Source of the DNA: Nymphaea colorata
Taxonomy: Eukaryota > Streptophyta > Magnoliopsida > Nymphaeales > Nymphaeaceae
Length of the DNA stretch: 64,000 nucleotides
Assembly: GCF_008831285.2 (NCBI RefSeq)
Contig: NC_045147.1
Location: 21,778,981 to 21,842,980 of the forward strand
Direction: 5' to 3'
Under the pieces are notes generated by a model. That model made no database searches. It was not told where the DNA came from and saw only the letters and a list, made by a program, of their open reading frames with translations. Below are positions 23,862 to 36,478 of the stretch, in pieces. A program made the translations under genes and the position numbers. Numbering within the stretch: position 1 is the first letter of the stretch; each line of letters starts with the position of its first letter.

Positions 23862-26610
23862 GGACCAGCAGTGGGTAATAAAGCTCGTGCTCACCCGGAC
23901 AAAGCGAATGATTTTTTTTACGAGGACAACAAGGATTCCAATCATTTATTACTCATGAATGTGTTTATAGGTGATGAACTGGTTGCTAACAGAAATAATT
24001 TTGAGCAGGAATTTTCTCTTGGTTAACCTTTTCATTTTAACGGCTTCACTTATTTGGGATCACGGGCTCTAGTCTGTCCAAAAGAAATCTTTCACTCCAA
24101 TGAATTTGAATAGCCTAATCCTGACGCTTTAACAGCTTCACTTGTGTGGGGATTCACGTGCTCTAGTCTGTCCAAGATAGGCCTTTCAGTCCAATGAACT
24201 TGAATAGTCTTCTATTAAATGGTCGCTGTTGTTTAAAGTTAAACACAAGCTACAAGCCAGAGAAATCACTGGAACAAGTTTTACCATTGCACCAGGAATC
24301 TGCAAGCATGTGCACGGATGCAAAGTGTGGTCATGTGAGCGAATTTGTGCCCACATGACACTTTTTATCTAATCAACCAACTACTGGTTTGCAAGCTTGT
24401 TCCTTCTTCTTCCTCTCAAGAATAGCTAAGAATTCACCAACAAACCCATGGAAGTTTTGGGTGTGATTCGCTCAATTTCTTGAAGAAACTCTCCACCGAA
24501 AATGGATGATGTGGGTTCCCTTAGCTTTTCACGATTCCATCTTCAGGAGAAAAAAACAGGTCCAATATAAGAACATGAACTTTGAATACTTGGACGAGAG
24601 GATCCCGGGCGTCATTTTTTGAGACCTGCGAGTACTTGGTGGTTTTACTCGATTTACAGAAAACTGACTGACTGCCAATGAAGAATTACCACATTTATTC
24701 GGCTCACCTGACACCGATTTTACGGCAAGGGCCTGGGTGCCTGATGCTCAGGCCTCGTTTAAATTGAGAAAGAGAGCATCATTCTCACACAAGAATGGGC
24801 ATGGGGGCAGGCACCTCAGTACTCATCTTGGCCTTTAGAAATGGGTTGTCAGGCCAGTCCGAGCGCCTCTGATCAAGCTTGACTCGGTCCAACAACTTAT
24901 ATATAATATTATTTTATAATATATATTATTATAATTAATTATATTTATATATTATTTTATATTAAAAATATTATTTTTTAATGTCAACAGGTTGAATCGG
25001 GCAGGCGAGTCGATGCCCAACCTTACACACATATGACTACTAAATCAATAGAAAACACTAAAACAGCCAAACACTACGTTAAAATTGCCTTTAATCGTCC
25101 ATGTCAATCGACGGCTAGCCTGTTCATCGAAAGCGGAGGTTTCCCTTTGCTCCTCAAACTCGGGGACAGCAATTCTATTGAATTTGGTACGGAGTGCTAA
25201 GCGCAAGCCGAGGCGGTGAGTCGAAGAAGCCTAGAGCGTAGGCAGGATCAAGTGCATTAAGTGGTTCCCTTAAAAAAAGTAAACCAATAAACTGAAACGT
25301 CAATTCTAGAAATTAATAATAAAATTGAAGTATTTCTCAATGAAAAATGTACGACTCACGTTAGTGATAGTGAAACAATTAAAATGCAGCTAGAAATGGC
25401 TAATCTAGAACAAAGGCGCATCGGCGGCTAACTCGCCCATGTATCCTCCCATGGGTGTGATGCATCCAAAGCACTATGGGTTTTCTTCAGTGGTTACTAC
25501 CCTTTCCCAATTCCATGCTTAACAGATGTGTCAAACCTTCCTTTCAAACAACTTGTTTTTCTGAATTCTACAAAATCTTCTAATTTGACATACATACCCA
25601 TATGCTTATGTACTCAAATTACATGCAGGAAAAAAAAAAAGCTACTTCAATCCCAGAAGAAGAGAAGAAAGAAAAGAGAATTTTACCTCATACAGCAAAA
25701 TAATTAGGAAAAAAATGAGAAAATTTTCAAAAATCAAATCACCTAGGAACATCTAGCTAGGCGTTCAGCCAAGCTTAGGGGCATAGACGAGCCCAAACGC
25801 AAGCTAAGGCATGTCTTTGCAATATAGCTTCAGGGCATCACCACAACTCCATCTGTGTTTAGATTTAGTTCATTCAGTATCAAGTTGATCCTTAGACAAG
25901 AATTTGGTAAATCAATTATATTAGGAGCAAACATTAACCACTGATGCTTTCTATGTGGCCACTCCCATGGAGTTGACAAGACTCCTGCAGTGATTGACAA
26001 CTTGGACTGCTTCAATAGCCAAAAAGATTTGTTAACCACATTATAAAACTCTCTGGCTGCCAATGGGCCTTCCTGGACTAACGGCAGTGAGGTCATCGAT
26101 TTCCCAAATGTGGCAAACGGGTGCATACAATGTGTGCACCACTTCGTTCTCGCAAACAAGTGTTGCTCAAATCATGTATAGTCATTGAAGACGGGGTAAA
26201 GTTTATTGCAATAACACTGTCGGGAGGATATAAAATGTAAATGCTCTTAATAACACATAAACACTTGTACAGTAAGGGAAGAGCTCCAGCCATGCCAAGA
26301 TGTAGAACGGAACACAATATACATGATTACATATGATATCATGGTTTACTTCCCATGAACAGAGAGAACCAATATGACAACAAAAAAATGTCACCCACCC
26401 AAAAACTGATTCTGCAACAACCAATGGCCTGGAGAGAGAGAGAGAGAAAGTTGAAGCATCTGTATAACAAACGACGACCATGCTCTACCCAGTAACACCA
26501 GCAGGTGGATTCCTTGTTATGAGTTTTAAACTGAATGTCCCTAATTCGTGCTGCTTGATGGTCAGCCAACTGCGGTTCAGCATGCCCCAACTATAAGATC
26601 CCACATCTTT
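23862..26610. other. intergenic and probable 3' end of the KSHHRCRRKK gene
   Basis: The AT-rich tract at 24897-24980 is almost purely A and T, and lies inside GC-richer text (24780-25020) that looks like a decayed transposon. The 300-400 bp next to 26612 is presumably the 3' untranslated region of the minus-strand gene ending there. Minus-strand ORFs at 25830-26159 and 26203-26590 are unrecognised and lie in or near that region. Confidence 0.4.
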
Positions 26611-26611
26611 C

Positions 26612-29469
26612 CTAAGAGACGACCATTCTATATTCATGCTTCTTCCGTCTACATCTGTGATGACTCTTTTGCTCTGAAAATGCATTGGCACCAACATCTT
26701 CCATCCTCTCTGCATGTTAAAAAGGGAGATAAGTAACTGCTGCACCAAAGAGTGCACGTGTGTTGCATACACACTTGTGTCATTCACGGATACACACACA
26801 CACACACAAAGATAATGTGATGACTGCTGATTTGAGGTCACTAGTTTTTTCACCATTCTCATTTTTTTGTCGGAAATTTGCTGAGACAGTTATGATCAAG
26901 TTATGTCTTTCTCTTTGTTCTGCACGGCGATTCAAGTTAAAGCTAGCCAGTTTTTAACTGACAGAGTTGCGTGATAACAGAACTTAATCAGCAAAACTCT
27001 CTCAACTGAAATTTTACACATAACTAGATATACGCTAGGCAATCAGAATGCACATATATCCATGCACATATCATGAAAAAGTGTGTGATCTTATTCACAT
27101 GCCGTAGAAACCTAAGAAAAATTTCTTATTTTTAAGGAAAAGGATCAGTGAACTGATTGAAAAAATAAACTGAGACCACAGAAAGACTTGCCCGCAAGGA
27201 TTTGGTCAGTTCTCAAACTTTCTATCCATTATTGTGGTAAAAACGTCGGACTCGTTCAACTAAAACAAGAAATAGGATACGCTCTGCTTCATCAAGACAA
27301 TGGAATTTGCCAAGACAAAGAAAAGAAGGGTATAAAGCCAATGAGTGGAATTAAAAACTTTAGACATTTGGAAACACACCCATGTGCATAATTGTTCCAT
27401 ATAACTAAAAGGCCTTTAAACTTCTAAGAAATTGCCTGAAACCAAAGGATTGCAGTACCAATTTGTGAAACCTATTCTAGTATCTTCTCTTTGCATTTTA
27501 CATCCAAACATTGTTCTGAATTCCATAATTCCAGGATAGCAAAATTGAAGGACATTAACTAATAGCTGTTAATAGTTGAGCCTAATGGGTCTTCTAACTA
27601 AATGCCCAAGCCTCTGAGATTGGCCTCAAGACAACTCATCGGGGTTCCTTGACTTCTGCTTCCTATCTGATTGAGAGGTTCCAGAAATACTACTCCATCC
27701 TGCTGCTCACTGAAGTTATGGTTCAAGATTTAATAAAGAGTGTCCTATTGATACCTAACTGAATTAAGATCTTCAAGGGTCTTGAAGCAGGGTGGTCCAC
27801 TCGATCATTCTCTTTTTATTATGCAGAGGAGATGGTCAAACAGAGGCATTTTTTTATAAAACATTACATACAGGTAGGAAAAACCAGGCAGCAAGAACTG
27901 AAAATATGAGGCAACATTAAGAAAGAACGGTCAACATGCAGAAAAATCATGAAAAGTAGAGCCAGTTAAGGAGAAAAGAGGCCCAGCCTACAGAGCAAGC
28001 AGGTGTCCTCAGCCCTGAATGCTGACATCAAAAAGATCCATTTTGGCGCCCCAGTATGAATGAAAGCAACTAAAGTTCATTTTTCAGCTTAGCAGCAAAC
28101 TTGAACATCTAAATTCTAATGCAACTCAACAGATGCTCAAGTAGTAATCAATCAAACTACTTGTGGTGCCAATGTCCCTTTTGCAATGACAACAGAACCA
28201 TACACTACAGTTGGGCGAAATTAAGCAATGAAGTTTTTAAAATCTAAAGAAAAAACTAGACATGTGATTTTTCCTAAAATCTTGGAATCTATCTAATATT
28301 TTGGCAAATTTTCCTATCTCCTAGGTAGGCAACGGGACAAGTAATTGCTTCAAACTAAATGCAAAAAGGGACACCCATTACATCATCGAGTGATCTTAGA
28401 AGATCAAAACACCATTCAAATTTCAATACAAACTATAAGTCCCAGCTAAGCTAATCGCGAACCTGATGATGAGCTGACGAGATGGAATATAGAGAAATAT
28501 GAAGCGTCGATGGAAATGTAACATAAACCAAAGCAAGACGGGAGCTAAAAAGGAAACATAATTAGCCAACATATTAAAGGGATAGAAGATGGAAACGAAG
28601 GGTTGCTGATTTTGGAATCAATTTAACTCATGTCTCAGCAGAAATTAATCTATACATGAATTAGCACATAAAAAGAAAATTTACACAACAAAGAAAATTC
28701 AGAATCAATTTGTACCTTCAACTTCCATATCGGCGGCGCCAGAGTCGCCCCAAAACAAAATACGCGAATCATCCTCCTCTTCATCAAGCTCATCGCCATA
28801 GCCATACTCCACGTCCCCTCTATACCCTGGCTCGCTCACATACCCAGACTCGTTGTTCTGGGAATCAACAACCCCTTGCAACTGGTAACTTGAAGAGCAA
28901 ACATTTTCCCCTCCACCGACTACATCCTTCCCCTCCTTCCTGCCAGAACCCTTGGAGTCGTCGGAAACCCAATTTTGATCGCAATTGAAAAACAGCTCCC
29001 CGCTCGAATCCGTCCCTGCCCAGATGGGGAAATCCGAAGCGGAGGCCGCGGCAACCGCCGTCCGGCTCCGATCGCCGCTGCTGCGTCCAGAGGCAGATCG
29101 CGAACCCCGGCGCCTTCGTTTCCACGGGTGGCGGAAACCCACCACCATCTTCTTGGACTGCTGATTGGAATCATTAGTATCGATGAGGGTGGTGGGGCTG
29201 GCGAATTCCACGAATTCCATATTCTTTGAGATGGAGGTCTGGGGGTTCATGGGTCGGTCCGAGAGGCACTGTTTCTTGGTAGGGAGGTTGACAAGACCAT
29301 CTGGGGCCTTGGGCTTCTGCTTATTCGTGGTTATGGAAGAAGATGAAGTAGGGTCCCTGCTTGGGGAATCCGATTTCTGGGATTCAGCAGAGAGGAAGAA
29401 AGGCTTCCATCTATTGAGCTTCAGGGTGCAGGACTCTAGGGAATGGCGGGAGAAAGGTTTGTGCGTCAT
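26612..29469 (-). CDS. uncharacterised plant protein with conserved KSHHRCRRKK C-terminus
   Basis: There are two exons, 29469-28716 and 26709-26612, joined in phase 1 across a 2.0-kb intron (donor GAAG/GTACAA, acceptor AACATGCAG). The protein is 283 residues. It has a basic start (MTHKPFSRHSLES), a serine-rich stretch, a PWKRRRRGSR nuclear-localisation-like cluster, an acidic segment ending DDSRILFWGD, and a basic tail FSEQKSHHRCRRKK at about 262-275. I recall LFWGD plus a KSHHRCRRKK tail as a conserved plant-only family of unknown function; the finding of the second exon rests on that motif. A nuclear location is inferred from the basic clusters. The start at 29469 is chosen because the TATA box at 29662-29668 puts transcription start below the in-frame ATG at 29640. 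Confidence 0.8.
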
Positions 29470-29661
29470 GATGACGACGATGACGATGTTGGTAGTGCTG
29501 GTGGTAAAAATGAAGATGATAAATTGGTGGTACACATCTTCAAGAAGGCGTGGAGAAGAAGAGAGGCAACCACGAAAAGCCAGAGAGCGACTCAGAGGTA
29601 CAGGCTCGATAAGGAACAAGCAATTAAAAGGACTAATCAAAATGGTCCTGCCGACTCCTGC

Positions 29662-29668
29662 CTTTATA
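29662..29668 (-). promoter_or_regulatory. TATA box of the KSHHRCRRKK gene
   Basis: The minus strand reads TATAAAG here, about 195 nt upstream of the ATG at 29469. Transcription would start near 29635, leaving a leader of about 165 nt without another in-frame ATG. Confidence 0.5.
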
Positions 29669-29669
29669 C

Positions 29670-30880
29670 ATTATTACACTTCCATTGAGCATTATCAAAT
29701 AAGGGCCTATTCTGTTCATTTTTTCCTAATATAATGCTAAATCGTGATCAATCAGCCAGAAATTTGGATAAGTATTTCTTTTGATGACTATGCTGTTTTG
29801 AAGTTAGAAAAAAGTATGACGACCACAAGATGTTTCTCTAAAAAATGTCAGACTTTAATTTGAGTCTTTGAATTGCTAACTGTGAAAAAAAAAGCATCAG
29901 CCAAAATGCATATAAACTGAAGACATAACTGGAATCGGTTTTCATTAAAAGCTTGATTGATTGTGTCCATGGTCCTTTCATGCAAGAGTGTACTTTCCGC
30001 TCCAGAAAACGAGAAAGAAGGATGACCATCTTTGCTCAACTTTACATCCTGGTATGTAAAAATGGCTAAAGCAGTCACCTAGTTAACAGAAAACATGCCA
30101 ATAGAGAACATTGGCTAGGCTGCCTGCTTATGAAGTTCAACAACCTTCCTTGTTTGAAATCGGTCAGCCAATACTGTTCAATGTTTGTCCAAGCAACGCA
30201 GATAAAAGCACCAAATTTCTTTTGATTTTATACTAAAGGTCCAAGGCGGAAGCGAGTTGGAGAATTTTTTTTTTTTAAGTCTAAAATGCCATGAAATGAA
30301 ATACTACAACAATCTATTTGAAAGCAACAGATGTCCGATGAAATTGGAAGGAAACTAAAATATGAAGTGGACGGCTGTAACTCAAACTAAATATGCAATG
30401 CATCGGATATACAAGATTACCACTCCAAACCAAAAGAGAAAAAATGTTTAGTGGGCGAAAATGGAACTTGATTAGTAGTAGCCAGTAGGGATGTCAACGG
30501 ATTAGATCCAAATTGGATGCACCTTTACTATGTCTAATTTATTAAAATTTATGCGATGTTTTTCACGTATTCGGATTCAAAAGCAATAAAAAAAAGGTCG
30601 TGTATGTATCAAATTTTAAATTCACAACTTAATCCAATCCGGAACTCAATTTGGATGTTAAAACTGACCTCCAAATTGTTTGGATATTGAAATATAGAAA
30701 ATTTTAGCTGGTCATGTTGAGATTGAATTTTGGCTGACATTTGGTCTGAATCGGTACTAACATGCCTACGAAACAGTTTTAGAACTGAATTTGAATCCAA
30801 GTTTGACATTAAGTAAAAACTTCAGACCTTATGAGAGCTAGATCCAATTCGATTTTAGAAAGGAGGTTTTAAATTTTTAA
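29670..30880. other. intergenic, with a repeat left end near 30488
   Basis: The stretch at about 30488-30560 begins GGGATGTCAACGGATTAGATCC, related to the left end of the repeat at 21795. The rest is AT-rich and shows no gene. Confidence 0.4.
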
Positions 30881-31420
30881 TATGTCAGTGATTTTTCATG
30901 GATGTTCAGTCGCTTAGATCAACATTTTCTCACAAAGAATTGTTGGACAATGAATGGTAGTAGGAAGGGCCGAATGGAGTGGTCGGACAGGACAGGGATT
31001 ATATTCTGTTTTTGCTTTCTTTTTTCTCCACAGCTTTGAGGACGCCGCTCCATTGAGACGTAGCTTCCGCGTTGTCGCCATCACCCCACTCCCTCTTTCA
31101 TTCTTCAAAAGCAGAATAGAAAAACCCAGTCCAAAACCCTCCTTACGCGAAGGCGAAGCTGCGTGTGGGCCTCCCGACGCTCGATCAAACGCGGAAAATC
31201 AAATCCTGACTAACTTCTCTCGATTCATGTGAAAATGGTAAGGCTTTTCCAAGATTGGGTCACCTAGAAAACTTTTTCCACCCAACCAAACAGTCTGGTT
31301 CTCCAAGTTCGGCACACATCATGTACGGCTTTTCTGGGTTTTCAGTTGATGGGGAGTCTCTAACTGAAAATCCTGTATTTTTTCCCCTCAAAATTGACCG
31401 GTCTCTTGATGGCTTTAGTT

Positions 31421-31680
31421 TAGGGGTGGGCATGCTCTCGGCCGCTCTGATTTGCAGTCGGGCTTGGGTCGGCCCTCGTGCCATCTTGGCAGTTCGGACC
31501 TATGCCCGGCCAAGTCGAACTGGGTTCGGCCTGTCTTGGTTTTATTTTAATAAACAATATATGTTTTATATAAAAATATATAAAATAAATATTAATAATA
31601 AACTTTTAATCAACCGGGTTTGGCCCGATTTCTTGCGGGGCTTGAACCAGGCCTGGGCCGGTTCGACCCGAGCACTCTTA
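31421..31680. mobile_element. hAT-like non-autonomous element
   Basis: The element is 260 bp, starting TAGGGGTGGGCATGCTCTCGG and ending CGACCCGAGCACTCTTA, with imperfect terminal inverted repeats. The flanks CTTTAGTT (31413-31420) and CTTTAGTC (31681-31688) are an 8-bp target duplication matching at seven positions. The interior has a GC-rich left half and right end (GGTCGGCCCT, GGCCTGGGCCGG) around an AT-rich core. It has no coding capacity. It is absent from duplication units B and C, so it inserted after the duplication or was lost from them. Confidence 0.8.
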
Positions 31681-32522
31681 CTTTAGTCCAAGTCTTATTT
31701 ATATAGAAATCTTAGTTGCTTTTGGGTTGCATCTGTAAGTCAAATTTGGACCAATAGAAATGATTTCATGTGGAACAAAATTATGCGACATGACTTGTTG
31801 CCAAACCTTTGTTGACTTTCTAACATTTAATGCTTTTTATTTCGAGGAAAGGTCGACTTATGAATTTCGACGTAACGGGCAGAGTTTGAAACAGTGAACA
31901 AGATTTGGCGTGATGTTTTTTTGTCAGCGGTTTGTCAATTTTGGCTTACACCACTTCTTCGACGTGTAGAAAAAACAGCAAAAAATTCTCGTGTTGATTT
32001 ACTTTGACCAACTTCTTAAAACTAAAATGATCAAACAAAAGAAATTAAAACTTGGTATCCAACTTAGTTTGCCTGGCTCTATTTGAAATTGAGTCTTATA
32101 TTTGAGAACCCAGTACCTTGCATGTAAACTACATGCATAAAAGATATGATCATGAGGTTTTCGAAGGCTGTTTTTCTAAGTGAACATTTAAAAAAAAAAA
32201 ATCGTATTTGACTATTAATAGGATGAAAATAAGATATGGAACTCAAATTCAAATTCAAATACCAAACTGCATAGTGCATACCAAATCCAAATTCCATTAG
32301 TAATTAGACATTTAGACTTGAATTGCTTTAGTCCCATTGACTAAATTGATTCGAACCCCCACTCCCCAGTCTCAGGGGCCACTTTCCTGGAGCTGCGTGT
32401 GGAAAGTGGAAACTGGGAAATTATAATGAATTGCTTGGTAAATCGATGACCGACCGTGGACCATCACCAGAAGTGGTCACATACCAACGAAGATTCATCG
32501 ACAATGCCGCTTCCCGGCGATC

Positions 32523-32532
32523 CTTTTAAAGG
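32523..32532 (+). promoter_or_regulatory. conserved CTTTTAAAGG core-promoter box, copy A
   Basis: The box lies 56 nt before the ATG and sits in a block (CTTTTAAAGRCTACCAATCTCTTCAAATCCAT) nearly identical in all three copies. Position and composition fit a TATA-type element with a leader of about 25 nt. More than 100 bp further upstream is also conserved between copies. Confidence 0.5.
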
Positions 32533-32578
32533 CTACCAATCTCTTCAAATCCATCATCGCTTGCCTGTTTTCTTCATC

Positions 32579-32749
32579 ATGGGGAAGCTGATAATCTCTT
32601 CCAGCGCTGACGAACCGGATTTTGGAGGACTGTTCGTAGCCCTCATCATTGCATTGGTTTTCATGGCAATATGCTTTCCTCCAAGGCGGCGAATTCTTGT
32701 ACCGCTGTGCGGTTGCGGTTATTGCCGGAGATGCCGTCCCTTCTTTTAA
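32579..32749 (+). CDS. small single-pass membrane protein with Cys-rich tail, copy A
   Basis: The protein is 56 residues and the family is not recognised. It has an N-terminus MGKLIISSSADEPDF, a hydrophobic segment at about 17-34 (GLFVALIIALVFMAICFP), a basic RRR, then a cysteine tail CGCGYCRRCRPFF. Two paralogs downstream on the same strand (38232 and 41272) keep the length, the DEPDF motif, the membrane segment and a C-x-C-G-x-C-x-R-C-like tail. The start is chosen because homology begins at this ATG: the upstream reading frame is open here (to 32456) but not in copies B and C. No N-terminal signal peptide is seen. The tail could bind metal or be palmitoylated; both are inferences. Compared with B and C it has lost the terminal CC and gained RPFF. 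Confidence 0.7.
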   Translation: MGKLIISSSADEPDFGGLFVALIIALVFMAICFPPRRRILVPLCGCGYCRRCRPFF

Positions 32750-33539
32750 GGGAAATGAAGCTCTGTTCGTGCTTCCTGCAATCTTGTGTCTCTATTTCTT
32801 CGTCGACAAATGGAAGCACTTGTTCCCTGAATTTTGTTTTCCGTTCATGCATTTGATTTTTCATAAGCTGGACGATTGTATGCAACAACACCATCGATTC
32901 GGAAGTTGTTTGTATAAACTACCATTCACCAATCTGTGCATGTTTCGCAGAATGTAAGCAAAGGATTCGCTTCAAATGTTCAGTCCCTGTAATTATCTGG
33001 TGTGAAGGAACAAGCTGAAACACTAAGTTGGTATTGGGCAGATCCTGATGAGATTACGCCAAGAGAATTATATTCTGGAGATCAAAGGCTTGGCCTTCTT
33101 CAAATTTGAATTCTTGATTTAACCCACCAAACAGGTGAATGGAGAACTTGTTGCCATTGTTCAGTTACTCGCATGAAGCTTAATTCTGCGACCGGAAGTC
33201 TTTGCATCAGCTGTAAAGTTTGTCAGTTTAATTCCCGTGCATAACAAGAACGTTTTGTTGTTGAAAGGGCGTCTAAAATTCAATATCTTGTTCTGCTTCC
33301 CTTGCTGTGTGGTTGATCCAAGAGAAAGAGGAAACTTTTTTCTTCGGACTTGCAGACAATTTTATGCAGTTCTTCTGTAAGAGTAATATTTTCTATGTCA
33401 AATAAGGACAGGAAACCAACTCCTGTTTCATGGTTCACAAGGGGATTTTCTCACCCGGCCTCCCTGCCCACCCAATGCTCTTATTTTAGCTCGGTATCAA
33501 TGTTAGGATCCAATAGATCGAGCCTTTATTCGATCCATT

Positions 33540-35740
33540 TGTGCCAGTAACCCGGACAGAGTTTTAGTTCCTTTGATTTTGGACACTAGACCTTAATTGC
33601 AATTATCGAACAAAGTGCGCTTGTTTACAAGCCTGTTAAGCATGTGTACAGAGCTTTCTTCTTACAAATGCTCGTATAAATTTATACTAATTAATTGGTA
33701 TTAGGCAATCCCAAATTGTGTTAGGTTTGAACCATAATAACAAATCTTGTTTTTATATTTTAAATGGTGAGGTTTTTCTTCGGTATAGTACGACAAACTT
33801 GAAAAAAATGGAAAACATATGATAGATTTAAAAAAAAATTACAAAAAAATAAAAATTAGGAAAAGATAAAAATAAGTTAGAAGCTAATAAAAAAAATAAG
33901 CACGTAAACAACAAATAAAATATAAGCAGTATAACATTAAAAAGGGGAAAACGAAAAAGTGTGTGTAGATTTGGCTGACCGAGTGCATTGAGGTAACGAG
34001 AGAAAGTTGCGTGCGCGGTGCGATTTGTACATCCTAGGCTCGATTTGGGATCTAAATGGTCGATATAGTTTTGGTTTTTGTCTTGTTTTTTTTCTTTTCA
34101 GGTCGGCGGGTTTGAGTTCAACGAGATATGATTTTGAATTGGTTCTAGATTATCCAAAACAGAATCGGATACATCTCTAATCGTTTAATTTAAAGGTGGC
34201 TTTTGAAAATTGAACCAAGTTTCGTGTTTGATTCCATTCAAATCAATGGCAACCAAACTTTAGGATAAATTATCTCAAAATGAAAACAGTGATAATCAGT
34301 GATTTAAAGCTATATTTGGATGAAGGAAAGAGAGGTGTAGGAATGGATGAAAGGGAAAAAAAGAAGAAGAAATGGGAAAGAAAAGAAAAATAAAAAAAGG
34401 AAAATGATCATCCATGAATTGAAATTACATTAAAAACTTATTTCCTTTCTCTTGCATCTAAACACTTTATTTTTTTTTTCTCTATATTATTCGTTTCATT
34501 CATTTCCCTCCCTCTCCTTCCATTCAAACTGGCTGTAAAAGACAAACTGGGATTCAACGTCAGTTTTTCGTTCTGCGGTTTACTCCATTACCCGGAACCT
34601 GTTGGTTTACGAAGGTTCTTTGTGAGTTGGGGTGACAACATAAAGAAAATACGTGGTATTAGCGATTTGCGAACTCGTCTTAAAAGGTCTAACTAAAAGC
34701 CACCGAGGTGGGATTAGGAGATGACTCTTCCAATAAAACATGGGATTTATCGAGGATGATGTCGCTGAAGGCCGGGGTGGAGGACAACAAACGTTATGCT
34801 ATTGCTATGGCTGCCTGTGAGTTTCGTTTATCTTCTGTTAGTGTTTCCGTTCCGATCAAAGTGAACCTTCTCTGAAAGCCTAAAACTCGACAACCAACTT
34901 GCCAGATCGGTGCAATCTCGACATTGTGACATCGAATTTGATCTCTTGAATCGATTGTATGTTGATGCCAATGTGATCTTTTCCTCATTTCCATATTATT
35001 CCTTACCAATTTTAACGCTCACTGTTTCGTATGGTTCGTTTTGGGGCTAGTTCTGACAGTAGTAAATTAGGAGTCAGTTTCTGTATTGGGGCATAAAGAA
35101 TGAAAGGGGTTCTGGGGCAAGTGCACAGTGGTGATTTATGAAGACAGAGATTGAAGTCGACTGGTCGTGGAGGTACCATTACAGACATAATCTGAAGCAT
35201 CTTGGTACTGTAATGGGTGTGCCAAGAGTGTTAAGAAGGTTGCAGGTTGAATTTTGCAGCGTTGCAAACTGGTGCCCGATAAGTAACTTGTTTGGACATC
35301 TTAACATGCTATATGATGCTTTGAGTACTGCAGCTCTTTCTTTTTTTTTTTTTCTTTTTTTTTTGTGGAAATAATGGTGCTTGAATTGGGGACATGACGA
35401 GCTGAAAAGTTCAATATTGTATTGACCTGTAGACGGCGCTGTTTGAGCTCATCAATCAATCATGCATCTTTTAGTTTTTCTTGGTTTATAATCGATTCAC
35501 TTATTTTACTTCTAGTCCATCACTTGGCACTAAAGCGCTCTGTGCAGTGCGGTTATCAGTAAAGGAAGAGTCGTGGGGCACCTGTAGGACGTGCTGCCTT
35601 TATGGTCTCAACCAAATATTTTGGTGCTTTAACTTTTGACGAAGACAGTTGATATAGCTAGCAAAATTGTACTAAAATAGCTTAAAATTGTTGTCTTAGG
35701 ACAAACGGATTTGTAGACAGTCTAAGAGCTTGTGTCATTG
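33540..35740. other. intergenic between duplication units A and B, no gene seen
   Basis: The interval is AT-rich (33820-33960 is strongly A-rich) and includes the MITE at 34314-34530. ORFs near 34800-35370 have no partner or motif. T-runs lie at 35341-35364. Confidence 0.4.
34314..34530. mobile_element. MITE with purine and pyrimidine arms
   Basis: The left arm ATTTGGATGAAGGAAAGAGAGG at about 34314 and the right arm CCCTCCCTCTCCTTCCATTC..ACT ending about 34530 are imperfect inverted repeats, so one strand is polypurine at the left and polypyrimidine at the right. No ORF is present. A related left arm (ATTTGGTTGGAGGGAAAGGAGG) lies near 39404. Confidence 0.6.
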
Positions 35741-35744
35741 TTTT

Positions 35745-35845
35745 CTGTCTTAACAGCAGGCATTAAGAGGAAGATTTTGAGTTCTTACAATGCTTCTGTC
35801 TTAACAGCCAGCATTAAGAGGAAGATTCTGAGTTCTTACAATGCT
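35745..35845. repeat. 51-bp tandem duplication
   Basis: CTGTCTTAACAGC..GCATTAAGAGGAAGATT and the following GAGTTCTTACAATGCT occur twice in direct succession with two or three differences. It is a recent local duplication with no visible coding role. Confidence 0.85.
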
Positions 35846-35874
35846 GCCAACTAGGTTTTTCGGGCACTTGCAAG

Positions 35875-36478
35875 TAGGGGTAAGCAGCGAGCTGGAGCTA
35901 CTCGAGCTCGACTAGTTAAAGCTCGGTCAGTGAATAAGTTCGAGCCGAGTCATTTGCTTAACGAGTCGGACACGAGTTCATGTGTCGACTCGTTCAAATA
36001 ATCGAGTTGAGTTCGAGCTCAACATGTAACTGATGAGTCAAGCTCGAGCCTTAATCGAGTTTGCCGAGCCTTAATCAAGTCGATATATTCAAATGAGTTT
36101 ACGAGTTTATCGAGCCTTAATCGAGTTGAGCTCGAGCTCAATACATAATGATGGATATCAATTTTATTCAAACGAGTTTGTCGAGCCTTAATCGAGTTGA
36201 GCTTGAACTCAACCAGTAACGATGGATATCAATTATATTCAAACGAGTTTGTCGAGCCTTAATCGAGTTGAGCTCGATCTCAACATATAATGATACATAT
36301 AAATTCTATTCAAACGAGTTTGTCGAGCCTTAATCGAGTCAAGCTTGAGCTCAACACGTAATTGCCAAGTTGAGCTCGAATTGCTTCCGTCAAGCTATTC
36401 TCGAGCTCGAGGTTTCATTAGTCAAACCGAGCTCGAACTAAATGAACTTGGGCTTGACTCAGCTTGTGTTCACCCCTA
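35875..36478. mobile_element. hAT-like non-autonomous element with internal tandem repeats
   Basis: The element is 604 bp, starting TAGGGGTAAGCAGCGAGCT and ending AGCTTGTGTTCACCCCTA. The flanks CTTGCAAG (35867-35874) and CTTGCAAA (36479-36486) match at seven of eight positions. Inside, from about 36050 to 36355, a unit of about 70 bp (containing AAACGAGTTTGTCGAGCC, TTAATCGAGTTGAGCTCGA and GATGGATATCAATT) is repeated about four times. It has no transposase. The GAGCTCGAG vocabulary links it to the elements at 23369 and 61200. Confidence 0.85.

Larger units (their letters stand above)
30884..33500 (+). repeat. tandem duplication unit A
   Basis: This is the first of three related segments. Its left part (30884-31230, GATGTTCAGTCGCTTAGATCAAC onwards) is matched at 36813-37060. 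Its middle (31790-31870) and the small gene with promoter and downstream region (32400-33500) are matched at 37670-39150 and 40310-42030. A hAT-like MITE at 31421-31680 interrupts unit A only. The downstream homology ends near CGGCCTCC..CACCCAATG at about 33480. Confidence 0.75.

Noticed and set aside
31255-31686. 143-codon plus-strand ORF
   Set aside because: More than half of it is the hAT-like MITE at 31421-31680, read through by chance.
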